DNA from: Planctomycetaceae bacterium
Lineage (GTDB): Bacteria > Planctomycetota > Planctomycetia > Planctomycetales > Planctomycetaceae
Reading direction: 5' to 3'
Length of the DNA: 54,377 bases
Assembly (NCBI GenBank): GCA_020850695.1
Contig: JADZEF010000275.1
Location: 1 to 54,377, forward strand
The translations under genes were made by a program, and so were the position numbers. Of the stretch, positions 37,301-44,199 are shown one piece after another (positions within the stretch are counted from its first letter, which is position 1; each line of letters begins with the position of its first letter). The notes under the pieces are model-generated. The model was not told the DNA's origin, did not search any database, and saw only the letters and a list, made by a program, of their open reading frames with translations.

Positions 37301-38513
37301 GGCCGCGGTGGTCGCTCAAGAGGGCCGCATCGCCGACGTGAAGTTCTCGGCCGACGGGTCGACGATCTACACCGCCGGGGCTGACAAGACGGTGGCCGCG
37401 TGGTCCGTCGAAGGCCTCAAGGCGGGACCGAAGTTCGCAGGGGCCGAAGCGGCGCTCCGCTCCGTGGCTGTCAGCGAGGATGGGAAGACGGTGGCGGCGG
37501 GCGGCGAGGACAAGCAGCTTCGTGTCTGGTCGAGCGACGGCAAGCCGGTCGCGTCGATCGCGCTCCCCGACGTCGTGACGAGCGTGCTGGTGGCTGATAA
37601 CGGGAAGAAGATCATCGCGGGGTGCGTCGACAAGAACGTCCGCAGCTATGGAATCGCAACGGTGGAGGGCAAGCCGGCCCTCGAACAGATCCAGGAGATG
37701 ATCGGCCACACCGCGGCGGTCAACGCGATGGCGGTCGCGGCCGACGGGAAGACCCTCTACACCGCGGGGACCGACCAGATCCTGCGTCGCTGGCACTCGG
37801 CCTCGTACGGACCGGTGGCCGTCATGGACGGTTCGACCGGGCCGGTCTACTCGCTCGAGTTCAGCCCTGACGGGAAGCTGCTGGCGGGGGCCGGCGGCGA
37901 CAAGATGGTGCGGTTGTGGACGACGGCTGACGGCAAGCCGGCGTTCGTCGGCAAGGGGCACGAGCGGCAGGTGAACGTCGTCGCGTTCTCGCCGAACGGG
38001 AAGGAACTGGCCAGCGCCGGACTCGACGGCACGATCCGCCTGTGGAGCGCCGTGATTCCGTCTCCGCCCCCCGCCGACGGCAAGCCCGTCGATCCGAAGG
38101 CTCCCGTCATCCCGCCGCTCGGCTCCGAACTCGGCGAGATCAAGGAAGGGGTCGAAGGACCGATCTTCGCCCTGATGTATACCCGCGACGGACAGTACCT
38201 GCTGTCGGCCGGAGCGGGTCGCTCGTGGCAGTCCTTTATTCGCAAGGACCTGAAGTTCAGCAAGTCGTTCCCCGGGCACAACCAGACCGTCTACCGCATC
38301 GGCTTCAATCCGGCCGGAACACGGATCGCGACGCTCGACTATTCGGGCAACTTCGTGATCTGGAACAGCACGGACGGCAATCCGGTGTTCCATGTGCAAC
38401 TGCCGGCGAACTCGGCTTACAGCTTCTCGTACGCGGCGACTGGCCAGGAGATCATCGCCGCGACGTCCGACGCCCGCGTGCTGCGGTTCCAGATTCCGCA
38501 GTTCGCGTGGTGA
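31338..38513 (+). CDS. Giant secreted WD40-repeat protein
   Basis: A protein of about 2391 residues made almost entirely of WD40 blades (roughly 50-57) after a signal peptide (LRQAAMAVIGLVGLGMLAGTAPAQ). Typical blades read GGADKTVRLW, SADKTVRVW or GADGTVRIW. No kinase, protease or anchor domain is visible, and the end is FQIPQFAW. About seven or eight propellers would result. Residues about 334-950 contain a higher-order unit of about 124 residues (three blades) repeated in tandem. GGAG lies 5 bases before ATG 31338 and only 2 before ATG 31335, so 31338 is preferred. It is probably a periplasmic or surface scaffold; no partner is evident. Long frames on its opposite strand are shadows. Confidence 0.9.
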   Translation: MSVHLTGLRQAAMAVIGLVGLGMLAGTAPAQEVAKPSPFAWLEGHKGPVYAVQWSPDGKTFLSASVDGTIGVWDATTGKLTRTIRDARGGVLSLAIAKDGLRFAAGGVDRKVRMYDLPSTQQVAQLATIPGVPTAAAVSADGRLIFTADGANTVRLWNPDNNAALRDFGGSTGGIVGLAIFPTSRGILAASKDGFVRSWNIDNAAAGPAFAPFMPSSFAATADEKLLAIGGEDGVLRLAAWPAVLPQALANYGDLVTGTAVSPDGKLILVGSADTQVILYNAATGVQPRGLTGQPGKTTSVAFSPDSVLAASGSELGNLKFWQVSDGADRLHYGGHVGAVTGLAFHPKQPLVATSGADGTVRVWNLPTAPKQIPGHSAPLVSAAVSRNGKVMATAGDKTVRIYKPDGTAIRATEALPAVPTAVALSDDGGMLVIGDATGGVRVEAAADGKNALTLGAHNAPVSGLAFHPDGKRFVSVGHDGSLKFWNLPTAAPAAAAVATHADVGTAVAVSADGKVAVTASNDGAILAFDPAAPKEAKKIEGPGGPVTALAVNADSSLLAAASNTGVVKLANPADGADKFRVAGHAGGVNAIAFNPKAPQFATAGVDGTARIWRVPTAAVPLAGNAKPVQAVSVTADGKIALVAGADGLAQLFSLPEGKLIRKLAGTDAALHAALIRRDGLEAVTGDANGVVRLSNVADGVLKTAFGAHEGPITGIAYHPSQPLMATVGADGTAKLWQVPPVPAAELTKHTDAITAIVLSSDGATTISAGADKAIRLNAAAGVRQLGPNFADAVRSLALSGDTAWVAAGTDGGAVTLLNVADGAIKGSFGGHVGAVNGVAINPANTQIATAGADGTVRIWEAVAAPVPLAGHTKPIAAISLSPNGQWIATAAGDNTVRLWNASNNNAGPVLSGHSQPVTAINWRADSTQLVSGSADKTVRVWNVADGKQLAQLDGSEGAVGAVAITPDGARVLAGGADKSIRIWTTADMKPATPPALAGHTDAITGLTLIAGGATVVSSSKDGTIRTWTAADGKQVLSINAGAPVNALAVSVDEKLFAAAGQDKSLRLFTAAGAAGPVVPAAEQPIVAAAFSRDNLRVAGVTADGTVRVADVEGKLIETVSLDKAPATAVAFGADARTLLVGTADNSARIVKLGLLRMAPASAMALSSIVWTPDGNSLITGGADKTVRLLNVADLKVAREFGGHTDAVTKVAVTKDATKVLAAGADKTVRAWTLANAAALPALTHPAAVRAIGFNADATRLVTGCDDNSIRIFDMATGKLIERFLDPTKPVTAVAFAADGKTVVSGSLDLSVRRHTLASKWFAAAPEGGASAVTFNLDGTAVITGGADKLVKQFDLNGAVTRQFAGAEAAVRSLALRVDGMQLAGGCENGHVCFWTFANAALERKVITPAAAVSVAYSIDNTRLAAAGADGHVRTINPPDGVILEDVVGAVAAAPAASPVATSVAFGADNLTLVAGYADNTARVHPLSLIRHVGPHVGGATAVAWSPDGLSLFTGGADKTIVQWTVMTGAQVRPFPGHTELISGLAVSADGVRLISASPDKTLRQWTIASGAALNSITNIQPIRTLSTSVDGNRAATLEDGNTLRTWDLVNVRDLERVVGHEGGTTKVAISGDGKTVVSVGVDKTARLWVPSAVAALPGDVMKLHDVAVLADGSHVVTGGDDKMVKLWDMTGKLVRAFGGLQIPVKNVAVSGDGLLIAAGGDPQYTNAQLVTWKTADAGVVVNVTLPSPITSVTISGDARVAAACVDKRMRTFSTVDAKPLEDSTLPAVFPRLAILPDNRTVFGAGNDNFAYLTKVALANLLTGHMGIVHAVAYLPDGRLVSGGADKSIRLWDAEGKPAGTFAEAGAAVYGIGLSADGKRMATAGGEVAVRLYDVPPAGEAVANIPVKSTIMHPAATRTAKLSPDGTRLVTGCEDGWFRVWDVATGKQLETLPGTTGTANTAAWSPDGKFMVTGGGDRVARKFTPAVTAAVVAQEGRIADVKFSADGSTIYTAGADKTVAAWSVEGLKAGPKFAGAEAALRSVAVSEDGKTVAAGGEDKQLRVWSSDGKPVASIALPDVVTSVLVADNGKKIIAGCVDKNVRSYGIATVEGKPALEQIQEMIGHTAAVNAMAVAADGKTLYTAGTDQILRRWHSASYGPVAVMDGSTGPVYSLEFSPDGKLLAGAGGDKMVRLWTTADGKPAFVGKGHERQVNVVAFSPNGKELASAGLDGTIRLWSAVIPSPPPADGKPVDPKAPVIPPLGSELGEIKEGVEGPIFALMYTRDGQYLLSAGAGRSWQSFIRKDLKFSKSFPGHNQTVYRIGFNPAGTRIATLDYSGNFVIWNSTDGNPVFHVQLPANSAYSFSYAATGQEIIAATSDARVLRFQIPQFAW

Positions 38514-38520
38514 AAGCAGC

Positions 38521-38683
38521 CCTCATGCTCCGCATGAGGTGAAGCCTTCAAACGAAAGGCTCCCTCCCCCGGAGTGGATCAATGTCGGTAGGTCGATCGA
38601 CGAAAAGTCGATCGTGCCCTCGCTCCCGCGCCGCAGCATGGCACTCGTGACGCATAGGGCTTAACCTCATGCGGAGCATGAGG
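38521..38683. repeat. Mirrored CCTCATGC element, second locus
   Basis: Hairpins CCTCATGC-TCC-GCATGAGG (38521-38539) and CCTCATGC-GGA-GCATGAGG (38665-38683) are exact inverted partners. The first is identical to 14422-14440. The element fills the gap after the giant WD40 gene and reaches the leader of the next small gene. Confidence 0.8.
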
Positions 38684-38707
38684 GCTACTTTGCGGAGCAT
38701 CAGCGTC

Positions 38708-38875
38708 ATGGGTTTCGACTCGAACGACCCGCGGATGAAGGACTTTTTTCGGGGGCTCGTCCACGAAGCCATCCGCGGGCTGATGTACCGCTCGATCTGG
38801 GGGCTGCCGATGGGCGTCTCGGTCGTGCTGCTCGTCCTGCTGATCGGCGCGGTCGTCTGGTTCGGCATCTATTGA
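38708..38875 (+). CDS. Small single-helix membrane protein
   Basis: A 55-residue protein. A charged N-terminal half (DSNDPRMKDFFRGLVHEAIRGL) is followed by one strong membrane helix (VSVVLLVLLIGAVVWFGI) at the C-terminus. GGAG lies 11 bases before the ATG at 38708; earlier in-frame starts fall in the repeat. The family is unknown. It is bounded on both sides by hairpin repeats. Confidence 0.55.
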   Translation: MGFDSNDPRMKDFFRGLVHEAIRGLMYRSIWGLPMGVSVVLLVLLIGAVVWFGIY

Positions 38876-38880
38876 CGCCG

Positions 38881-38914
38881 GCACCCCGGCTTCGGCCATG
38901 AGCAGCCGGGGTGC
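38881..38914. repeat. Short GCACCCCGGCT hairpin
   Basis: Perfect 11-bp arms 38881-38891 and 38904-38914, the same arms as at 6582-6615. It starts six bases after the stop of the small membrane protein gene and may double as its terminator. Confidence 0.75.
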
Positions 38915-39122
38915 TGGTCAGGGTGCTGCTGAGACGAATCCGGAAAACGGCCCTCACCGTCCGGAGCAGCTGACCGATACAATAGAGAAGGGATTGGCGG
39001 TTTTGAGTCTGGCGAGATCAACCGGATCGGGGCCACACCGCTCGACCGGTTGGATTCTTCCGACCGGATCGTCCTTCTTGAGATATGCTTTTTTGACGGG
39101 TGACGCGGCGGGAGTGCACATC

Positions 39123-40163
39123 ATGCGGCGGTTTGGAGTACTGATTGCGACGGCGGCCTGCATCATCGCGGCAACTTCCGTCAGCGAAGCCGCTTCGGCA
39201 AAAGATCCGAAGATCAAGGCGTCCGCCCGCAAGGCTCTCGATTACCTCGCCCGCGAGCAGAAGAAGCAGGGGTACTGGGAGGCGAACGGCGGCCAGTACC
39301 GCGTCGCCATGACGGCCCTGTCGGCCAACGCGATGCTGTGCGAAGGCTCGACGATGTCTCGCGGCCGGTATGCGAAAAACATCGAGCTGGCGGTCGACTG
39401 GCTGATCGAGCAGGCCCAGCCGAGCGGCCTGATCGGCTATAAGGACGACTACCATTACACCTACGGCCACGGCTACTCAATGCTTTTCCTGTCGCAGGTT
39501 TACGGCGACGAGGAGAACGAAGAGAGGCGGGCCGAGCTGCGGCGGATTCTGACGAAGGCGGTCGAGTTTTGCGGCAACGCCCAGACGTCGCGCGGCGGGT
39601 GGGGGTATGTCTCGGCCAAGGAAGGGAACGACTTCGACGAAGGCTCGACCTGTATCACGCAGCTGCAGGGGTTACGGGCGTGTCGCAACGCAGGCATCCC
39701 GGTCCCCAAGAAAATCATCGACGACGGGAAAAAATATGTCTTCGACTGCACCATCAAGACGGGCGAGCAGGCGGGTGCCGTTCAGTACAGCATCAAAGGG
39801 GGCGGCGGCCGCCCGGCCATCACCGCGGCGGGGCTGGCAGGGATGTTCAACGCCGGCGAGTACGAAGGGGACCAGGTCAAGATGATGCTGGGTTACTGCG
39901 AAAAGAACGTCTGGCCGGGGAAGAACACCGCCCAGTTCTTCGGGCACTGGCACTACACTCACTACTACTACGCCCAGGTGATGTACCGGCTCGGCGGCGC
40001 CAAGTGGGAGAAGTACTTCCGCGAAACGAGCGACGAGATCATCCGCAAGCAGTCGAATGACGGCAGCTGGAAGGAAGGCCATGTCGGCCCCGTCTACACG
40101 ACGGCCATGAACGCGACGATCCTCCAGATCGACAACGGCTTCCTGCCGATCTATCAGCGGTGA
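39123..40163 (+). CDS. Secreted prenyltransferase/squalene-cyclase-fold protein
   Basis: A 346-residue protein from ATG 39123 (GGGAG 9 bases upstream; the frame extends 75 codons further but without coding character). A signal peptide (MRRFGVLIATAACIIAA) is followed by repeats of the alpha/alpha-toroid type: ALDYLAREQKKQGYWEA, AVDWLIEQAQPSGLIGY, AVEFCGNAQTSRGGWGYVS and IIRKQSNDGSWKE. These QW-like GxW/GGW motifs mark the prenyltransferase and terpene-cyclase fold. The DxDD catalytic motif of cyclases is not seen, so a binding or other function is as likely as cyclase activity. A strong hairpin terminator follows. Confidence 0.75.
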   Translation: MRRFGVLIATAACIIAATSVSEAASAKDPKIKASARKALDYLAREQKKQGYWEANGGQYRVAMTALSANAMLCEGSTMSRGRYAKNIELAVDWLIEQAQPSGLIGYKDDYHYTYGHGYSMLFLSQVYGDEENEERRAELRRILTKAVEFCGNAQTSRGGWGYVSAKEGNDFDEGSTCITQLQGLRACRNAGIPVPKKIIDDGKKYVFDCTIKTGEQAGAVQYSIKGGGGRPAITAAGLAGMFNAGEYEGDQVKMMLGYCEKNVWPGKNTAQFFGHWHYTHYYYAQVMYRLGGAKWEKYFRETSDEIIRKQSNDGSWKEGHVGPVYTTAMNATILQIDNGFLPIYQR

Positions 40164-40193
40164 GCCATCGCGATCGCTGGATTACTGCCAGAT

Positions 40194-40238
40194 AACGAAG
40201 AGAGCCCCCGGCAATTAATGCCGGGGGCTCTCTTCGTT
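40194..40238. terminator. Strong bidirectional terminator hairpin
   Basis: A perfect 20-bp stem (40194-40213 with 40219-40238) closes a 5-base ATTAA loop. The arms begin AACGAAGAG and end CTCTTCGTT, giving A- and T-rich flanks. It lies 30 bases after one gene and before the convergent DoxX-like gene's end, so it can serve both. Confidence 0.85.
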
Positions 40239-40290
40239 GCGCACGATGACCCGACGATCGCTCAGCCACCCTTCGGTCGTCGAATGGAGG

Positions 40291-40376
40291 GGCCACGGAA
40301 ACGACGGATTCGACGGAAGGCCACAAAGCGTTGCTGTCTTTCCGTGGCCTCCGTCCCGTCCGTCGTTTCCGTAGCC
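40291..40376. repeat. Mirrored repeat containing the CCGTCGTTTCC motif
   Basis: Arms 40291-40308 and 40359-40376 are complementary in 17 of 18 positions. The right arm region is nearly identical to single copies at 221-240 and 44200-44219, showing that half-elements also occur alone. Confidence 0.75.
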
Positions 40377-40406
40377 CTGTCTTTTTCGGGCAGCAAACCG
40401 AAGCCG

Positions 40407-41699
40407 CTACTTCTTCCCCGCCGGCTTGGACCCCATCGCCGACGCCGTTACAGGAGCGGTCCCCGACGCGGCGGGTGTTGCGGTCGCCGCCGCGGCGGGC
40501 GTGGTCGTCACGGTGGCCGTTGTCGTGTCGGCCGGAACGCGGTAGAGCAGCTTCTGGAACCAGCGGTCGACACCGAACCACTGCCCAGTCGGCATGCAGG
40601 CCACCGCCAGCAGCGCGATCGCTTCGATCAGGTTCTTGTTGACGATGAAGCTGTGCTCGTTGTTCGCGGGAGAGTCGGGCACGCCGGGCCACGGAGGCAT
40701 CGGGAGGTAGAACATGATCAGCATGCCGGCCCCAATGAAGGCCGCCACCCGCGTGAACAGCCCCATGATGAGGAGCGCTCCGAGGATGATCAGCGACCAG
40801 ATCGTCTGCTGGTTGATCGTGTCGACCGGCGTGATGGCGGCGGGAACCGATCCCAAGGCCATCTGCTCGGGCGTCAGCATCTTCCACGCTTCGGCGTGCA
40901 TCTGCTTTTCGAGCGCGCGGATCGGTCCGATGACGGCCGCCTTCCGCTGCTGCAACTCGGCATACGTCCGCTCGAGGTGCTTCTGCTCAAAGTCTTGATT
41001 CGCCTTGCCGAGGAGTTCGTCGTAACGCCGCGCGAGCTGCTTGTAGAGCTCGATTTCGCCGGTCCGCTCCTCGCCGAGGTCCTTGAGGATCAGCCCCGCC
41101 CGCGTCGGGTCTCCCTTCAGCGAGGCGTTCATCCGTTCCTTGTAGCTCAGCCGCGACGCCCTGATGAACACCGACTCGACCGCTTTGCGATACTCGGCGG
41201 CGTCTTCCGGAGCGAGCCTCAGCAGCTCGTCACGCTCGGCGGGCAGCAGATGCCGCTTGCCGTCGACCACCAGCAGTTTCCGCTCCAGGTCGTACTTCAC
41301 GCTCTTGGCGAGGTTCCCCTTGATCTCGACCCCTTCCGGAAGCTGCGACAGCGGGGCCGTGAACTCCTCGGGCCCGTTGATCATCGCGTCCAGGAGGCGG
41401 ATCTGGTCGTCGGTGAGCGAATACTTCGCGGCGAAACGGCCGTGCCAGCTGGTCCATCGCTCTTCGACCGCCTCGGGGTCGAGCCACTTCATGTCGTCGG
41501 GGTCGCCCGTCATGTTGCGGAAGAACCCGCGGAGCGGTCCGCGGGCATTCTTGAGATACCCTTCCGAAGACCACGGCGTGGCAGTCTTCAGCGTGTCGAG
41601 CTTCCACAGCCCTTCGTAGAGGAACTGCCAGCCGATCGACATCCGCATCAACACCAGCAGCAGGCAGGCCGCCAGCGGAATCCGCTTCAAATCCAGCAC
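40407..41699 (-). CDS. DoxX-like membrane protein with large inserted domain
   Basis: A 430-residue protein. The first membrane helix (AACLLLVLMRMSIGWQFLYEGLWK) has the DoxX-family look. About 250 mostly helical, charged residues follow outside the membrane, then the remaining membrane helices (IWSLIILGALLIMGLFTRVAAF, MLIMFYLPMPPWPG, LIEAIALLAVACMPTGQW) and an Ala/Thr-rich tail. The usual DoxX protein is about 150 residues with four helices. The start is GTG, with GGAGG 8 bases upstream. DoxX proteins are linked to quinone or thiol redox chemistry in some species. An ApbE flavinyltransferase gene lies upstream on the same strand. Confidence 0.75.
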   Translation of the reverse strand: MLDLKRIPLAACLLLVLMRMSIGWQFLYEGLWKLDTLKTATPWSSEGYLKNARGPLRGFFRNMTGDPDDMKWLDPEAVEERWTSWHGRFAAKYSLTDDQIRLLDAMINGPEEFTAPLSQLPEGVEIKGNLAKSVKYDLERKLLVVDGKRHLLPAERDELLRLAPEDAAEYRKAVESVFIRASRLSYKERMNASLKGDPTRAGLILKDLGEERTGEIELYKQLARRYDELLGKANQDFEQKHLERTYAELQQRKAAVIGPIRALEKQMHAEAWKMLTPEQMALGSVPAAITPVDTINQQTIWSLIILGALLIMGLFTRVAAFIGAGMLIMFYLPMPPWPGVPDSPANNEHSFIVNKNLIEAIALLAVACMPTGQWFGVDRWFQKLLYRVPADTTTATVTTTPAAAATATPAASGTAPVTASAMGSKPAGKK

Positions 41700-41823
41700 G
41701 TCACCGACCTCCAGGAGCGCTCTCGCAACAGCCGGATGGCGGTCGCGCGTGATCTTTCAATCTAATGTTTGAGGGGGCCCGATGAACAGCATCCCGTTAA
41801 GCGAGAGCCATTTCGTTCCTCGC

Positions 41824-41979
41824 TTATCTCCCGATCCGTCCGCTGGCAACAACGCCCGCCACCAGGATCGCACCCGCCACGGCCAACAGTCGATCCGCGG
41901 GGTAGGCGACACCGTAAAGCAGCAGGCCGATTCCGACGAGCGCCGCTCCCGGTGCCAGAAACCTTGCCAGCAGCCACAT
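41824..41979 (-). CDS. 51-residue two-helix membrane protein
   Basis: A short gene with GGAG 7 bases before its ATG (start 41979). The product begins MWLLARFLAPGAALVGIG and is almost wholly hydrophobic, with two likely membrane helices (about 8-25 and 32-46) and a short Arg-rich end. It sits between apbE and the DoxX-like gene on the same strand, about 80 and 124 bases from them. The family is unknown. Other longer frames here have poor codon character. Confidence 0.55.
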   Translation of the reverse strand: MWLLARFLAPGAALVGIGLLLYGVAYPADRLLAVAGAILVAGVVASGRIGR

Positions 41980-42058
41980 GGTCGTGCTCCTCGTTCGACG
42001 CCGCGAACCCGCCGTGGCTCTCTGGCCGGATCAACTGACGATCCGTCGCCGTCCCCTC

Positions 42059-43258
42059 TCATGTCGTCCGATCGAGCCGCGTGACCTGACATCCGGGCGC
42101 GACGAACACCATCCCGTCGCCGATATTCAACGTCCACAACTCGACCGTTCGACCGCTCCGCAATTGCGGTGTCAGCAGGGCGGCCACCTCCCGGCGATTA
42201 TCGCAGTAGCGGCGGGCGATTTCGACTCCGCCGACGAAAAACGCCGTCGACAGGGCATCGGCTTCGGCGGCCGTCGGAGCCAGCACCGTCACAGAAAGCA
42301 CCTCATCGGCCGGCCAGCCGGTGCGGGGGTCGAGAATGTGCCCGTATCGCATCCCGCCAATCCGCGAGAACTGCTCACCCGCTCCACTCGTCGCCATCGC
42401 GACGTCCCGCAGCAGCAGCGTTGCCATGTTCTCGGTGGGGACCGCGGGGTTGCGAAGTCCGACCGGCCAGCCGCCGGTGCGTTTGTGATCGCCGCGGGCA
42501 ATGAGGCTGCTGTGCCCGCCATGTAACAGGAAGGACAGCACAGGGGGATCAACGATCGTATCAGTTTCCGCGCCCCAGTCGTTCCCCGGCGCACGGGCGA
42601 CGTCGTCTGACGTTGAGCCTGAGACAAGCCGTGCGGCGATCCGATCGAGCGCGTACCCCTTCCCGATCGCCCCCAGGTTCAATTCAATCCCTTCGCGATC
42701 GAACCGCACCGTCCGTTGATCCACGTCGAAGTCGACGTGCGCCATCCCGGTCCGCTGGCGTGCGGCGTCCACTTCCTCCGACGTCGGAAGACGTCCCGCC
42801 CGGCGACATTCGTTCCACAGAGCGATCAGCGGCCCGCTCGTCGGATCGAAGGCTCCCTGTGTCTCCTGCGACAGCTGTCGGGCACCAACCAGCAAATCGA
42901 AGAGTTGCGGTTCGACCGTCACCGGTGACGAAGCCGCCCGCTGGTTCAGCCGCGACATCTCGCTGTCGGAACGATAGACGGTCAGCTGCGACTCGAGCGG
43001 ATGAACAAGATCGAGAGCCCGCGAGGCGGCCGCCAGCTCGTCCGGCGCGCCGGGGTTGAGGATCACCGCGAATTCGCAGTTCATCGCCCGAGTCTGCAAC
43101 CGCACCGTCGCACCGGCCGAGGGAACCGCACCCGCATCCTCCGGCATCGAATCAATCAGCGCATCACCAGTCTCACGCAGCGCGGCCGCCGCCTCGGCCT
43201 GTGCGGCGCGGCCGGTCAGAAAATCGCGTCGCGAACTCCCCGTCGGTTCCGTCGCCAC
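42059..43258 (-). CDS. apbE: FAD:protein FMN transferase (ApbE), Tat-type export
   Basis: A 399-residue ApbE-family protein that attaches FMN covalently to a Thr of target redox proteins outside the cytoplasm, using FAD and magnesium. Family motifs are RAMNCEFAVILNP, LESQLTVYRSDSEMSRLN, GAFDPTSGPLIALW, ELNLGAIGKGYALDRIA, LLHGGHSSLIARG, VAMATSGAGEQFS and GHILDPRTG. GTG at 43258 is chosen: a Tat-like SSRRDFLTG follows, and it lies 4 bases after the RyR gene stop, implying coupling. An ATG-less longer frame runs inside the RyR gene and is ignored. No flavinylation target (Rnf, Nqr or NosR type) is nearby; the DoxX-like protein downstream is a possible but unproven partner. Confidence 0.88.
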   Translation of the reverse strand: MATEPTGSSRRDFLTGRAAQAEAAAALRETGDALIDSMPEDAGAVPSAGATVRLQTRAMNCEFAVILNPGAPDELAAASRALDLVHPLESQLTVYRSDSEMSRLNQRAASSPVTVEPQLFDLLVGARQLSQETQGAFDPTSGPLIALWNECRRAGRLPTSEEVDAARQRTGMAHVDFDVDQRTVRFDREGIELNLGAIGKGYALDRIAARLVSGSTSDDVARAPGNDWGAETDTIVDPPVLSFLLHGGHSSLIARGDHKRTGGWPVGLRNPAVPTENMATLLLRDVAMATSGAGEQFSRIGGMRYGHILDPRTGWPADEVLSVTVLAPTAAEADALSTAFFVGGVEIARRYCDNRREVAALLTPQLRSGRTVELWTLNIGDGMVFVAPGCQVTRLDRTT

Positions 43259-43262
43259 GGCG

Positions 43263-43577
43263 TCACCGATCTGGTTCGGGTTCGACGAGGATTCCGGGCT
43301 CAACAATGGTGTAGCCCAGCGCCAGGATCGCCTTGATCGTCTCCATCGCCGTGCGGCGGTCGAAGTCTTTCTCCTCTTCCGACAACTCGGCATAGGGCAC
43401 AAGCCCCGGGTGATGCCGCCGCGCGTCGTCGCGCTGCGGCCCCCAGGTCCACCCCGCACTCATCCGCCCCTGCGACCAGACCTCGTGCGTGTTCTCGGCC
43501 AGCCGCTCCTGCAAGTCGTGCAGCGAGCGGGGAACCTGCACATGCGAGGTATCGATTGGACGGGGCTCATAGGGCAT
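43263..43577 (-). CDS. RyR domain protein
   Basis: A 104-residue protein consisting of one RyR domain, the short repeat first seen in ryanodine receptors and also found as small standalone bacterial proteins. Seen: PIDTSHVQVPRSLHDL, ERLAENTHEVWSQGRMSAGW, WGPQRDDARRHHPGLVPYAELSEEEKDFDR and AMETIKAILALGYTI. Start 43577 is chosen because AAGGAAGGA stands about 7 bases upstream and the protein then begins as family members do; the frame is open to 43658 but that stretch is a repeat hairpin. The bacterial function is unknown. It is coupled to apbE by a 4-base gap. Confidence 0.85.
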   Translation of the reverse strand: MPYEPRPIDTSHVQVPRSLHDLQERLAENTHEVWSQGRMSAGWTWGPQRDDARRHHPGLVPYAELSEEEKDFDRRTAMETIKAILALGYTIVEPGILVEPEPDR

Positions 43578-43633
43578 CGACAGCAATCCTTCCTTCATGA
43601 AGTCCGACATCGCCAGGAGCATCCTCGCAGGTC

Positions 43634-43667
43634 GCACCCAGGGTGCGGCTCGGAGCACCCTGGGCGC
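43634..43667. repeat. GCACCCAGGGTGC-type hairpin
   Basis: Arms 43634-43646 and 43655-43667 are complementary in 12 of 13 positions. It is the same family as the hairpins at 6687 and 22918, and lies just upstream of the RyR gene. Confidence 0.7.
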
Positions 43668-43730
43668 CGAAGCAGAGCGGCGCTGAATGGAATGCCCGCT
43701 TCGACTGTCAATTGTATGTCGCTCGATCCG

Positions 43731-43764
43731 GCACCCCGGCTGCTCAAAGCCGCAGCCCGGGTGC
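43731..43764. repeat. GCACCCCGGCTGC-type hairpin
   Basis: Arms 43731-43743 and 43752-43764, one mismatch, with a CTCAAAGCC-type loop shared with other family members. Two family members thus stand 64 bases apart, as in the hslV-hslU spacer. Confidence 0.7.
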
Positions 43765-43839
43765 TGACTCCGTCGCGCACTTTCTCATTCGCTACGAACC
43801 GCTCCAGTTTTCACGCATTCCCGAGGCTCCAATCGACGA

Positions 43840-44139
43840 CTACCGCGCCAGGCACCCGAAAATGAGAGTCAACACAACGAACAGGCACGAGAGAACTCCA
43901 ACGATCATCCACCACGGTTTGGGTGCTGGGGGTGCATCCTCTCGGGAAATGTATTCGCGGCAGTGGGGACATTGAACGGCCTCCTCGAGAATCTCCCGCC
44001 GGCAGTACGGGCATGGGACCGTCGGCTCTTCGTCGAAGTCGTCCTCGGAATACTCGTCGTCTCCATCGAGCCCGTCCTTCCACGCTTCGGGATCCTCACG
44101 CCACTCCTCATCATCGTCGATCGAATTGCGCCACGACAT
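43840..44139 (-). CDS. Zinc-ribbon protein with C-terminal membrane helix
   Basis: A 99-residue protein. An acidic N-terminus (DDDEEW, GDDEYSEDDFDEE) is followed by a double-CxxC zinc ribbon (CPYCRREILEEAVQCPHC) and a membrane helix near the end (WMIVGVLSCLFVVLTLIFGCL). Start 44139 has GAGGTGAT 3 bases upstream; earlier in-frame ATGs lack a ribosome binding site. It is probably cytoplasmic and tail-anchored. Function is unknown. Confidence 0.72.
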   Translation of the reverse strand: MSWRNSIDDDEEWREDPEAWKDGLDGDDEYSEDDFDEEPTVPCPYCRREILEEAVQCPHCREYISREDAPPAPKPWWMIVGVLSCLFVVLTLIFGCLAR

Positions 44140-44199
44140 CCCATCACCTCGTTTCGACGTTGACGCTTCCGACTCGGTCCGCCTCACTTCCGTCAACTC

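Noticed and set aside
41757..42137. Alternative minus-strand frame of 126 codons overlapping the apbE end
   Set aside because: It overlaps apbE and codes a Cys/Arg/Gly-rich sequence. The 51-codon membrane ORF at 41824-41979 has a ribosome binding site and coherent hydrophobic helices.
43259..43459. N-terminal extension of ApbE to 43459
   Set aside because: The extra 67 residues lie inside the RyR coding sequence in another frame and are Arg-rich; the Tat-like start at GTG 43258 is better.
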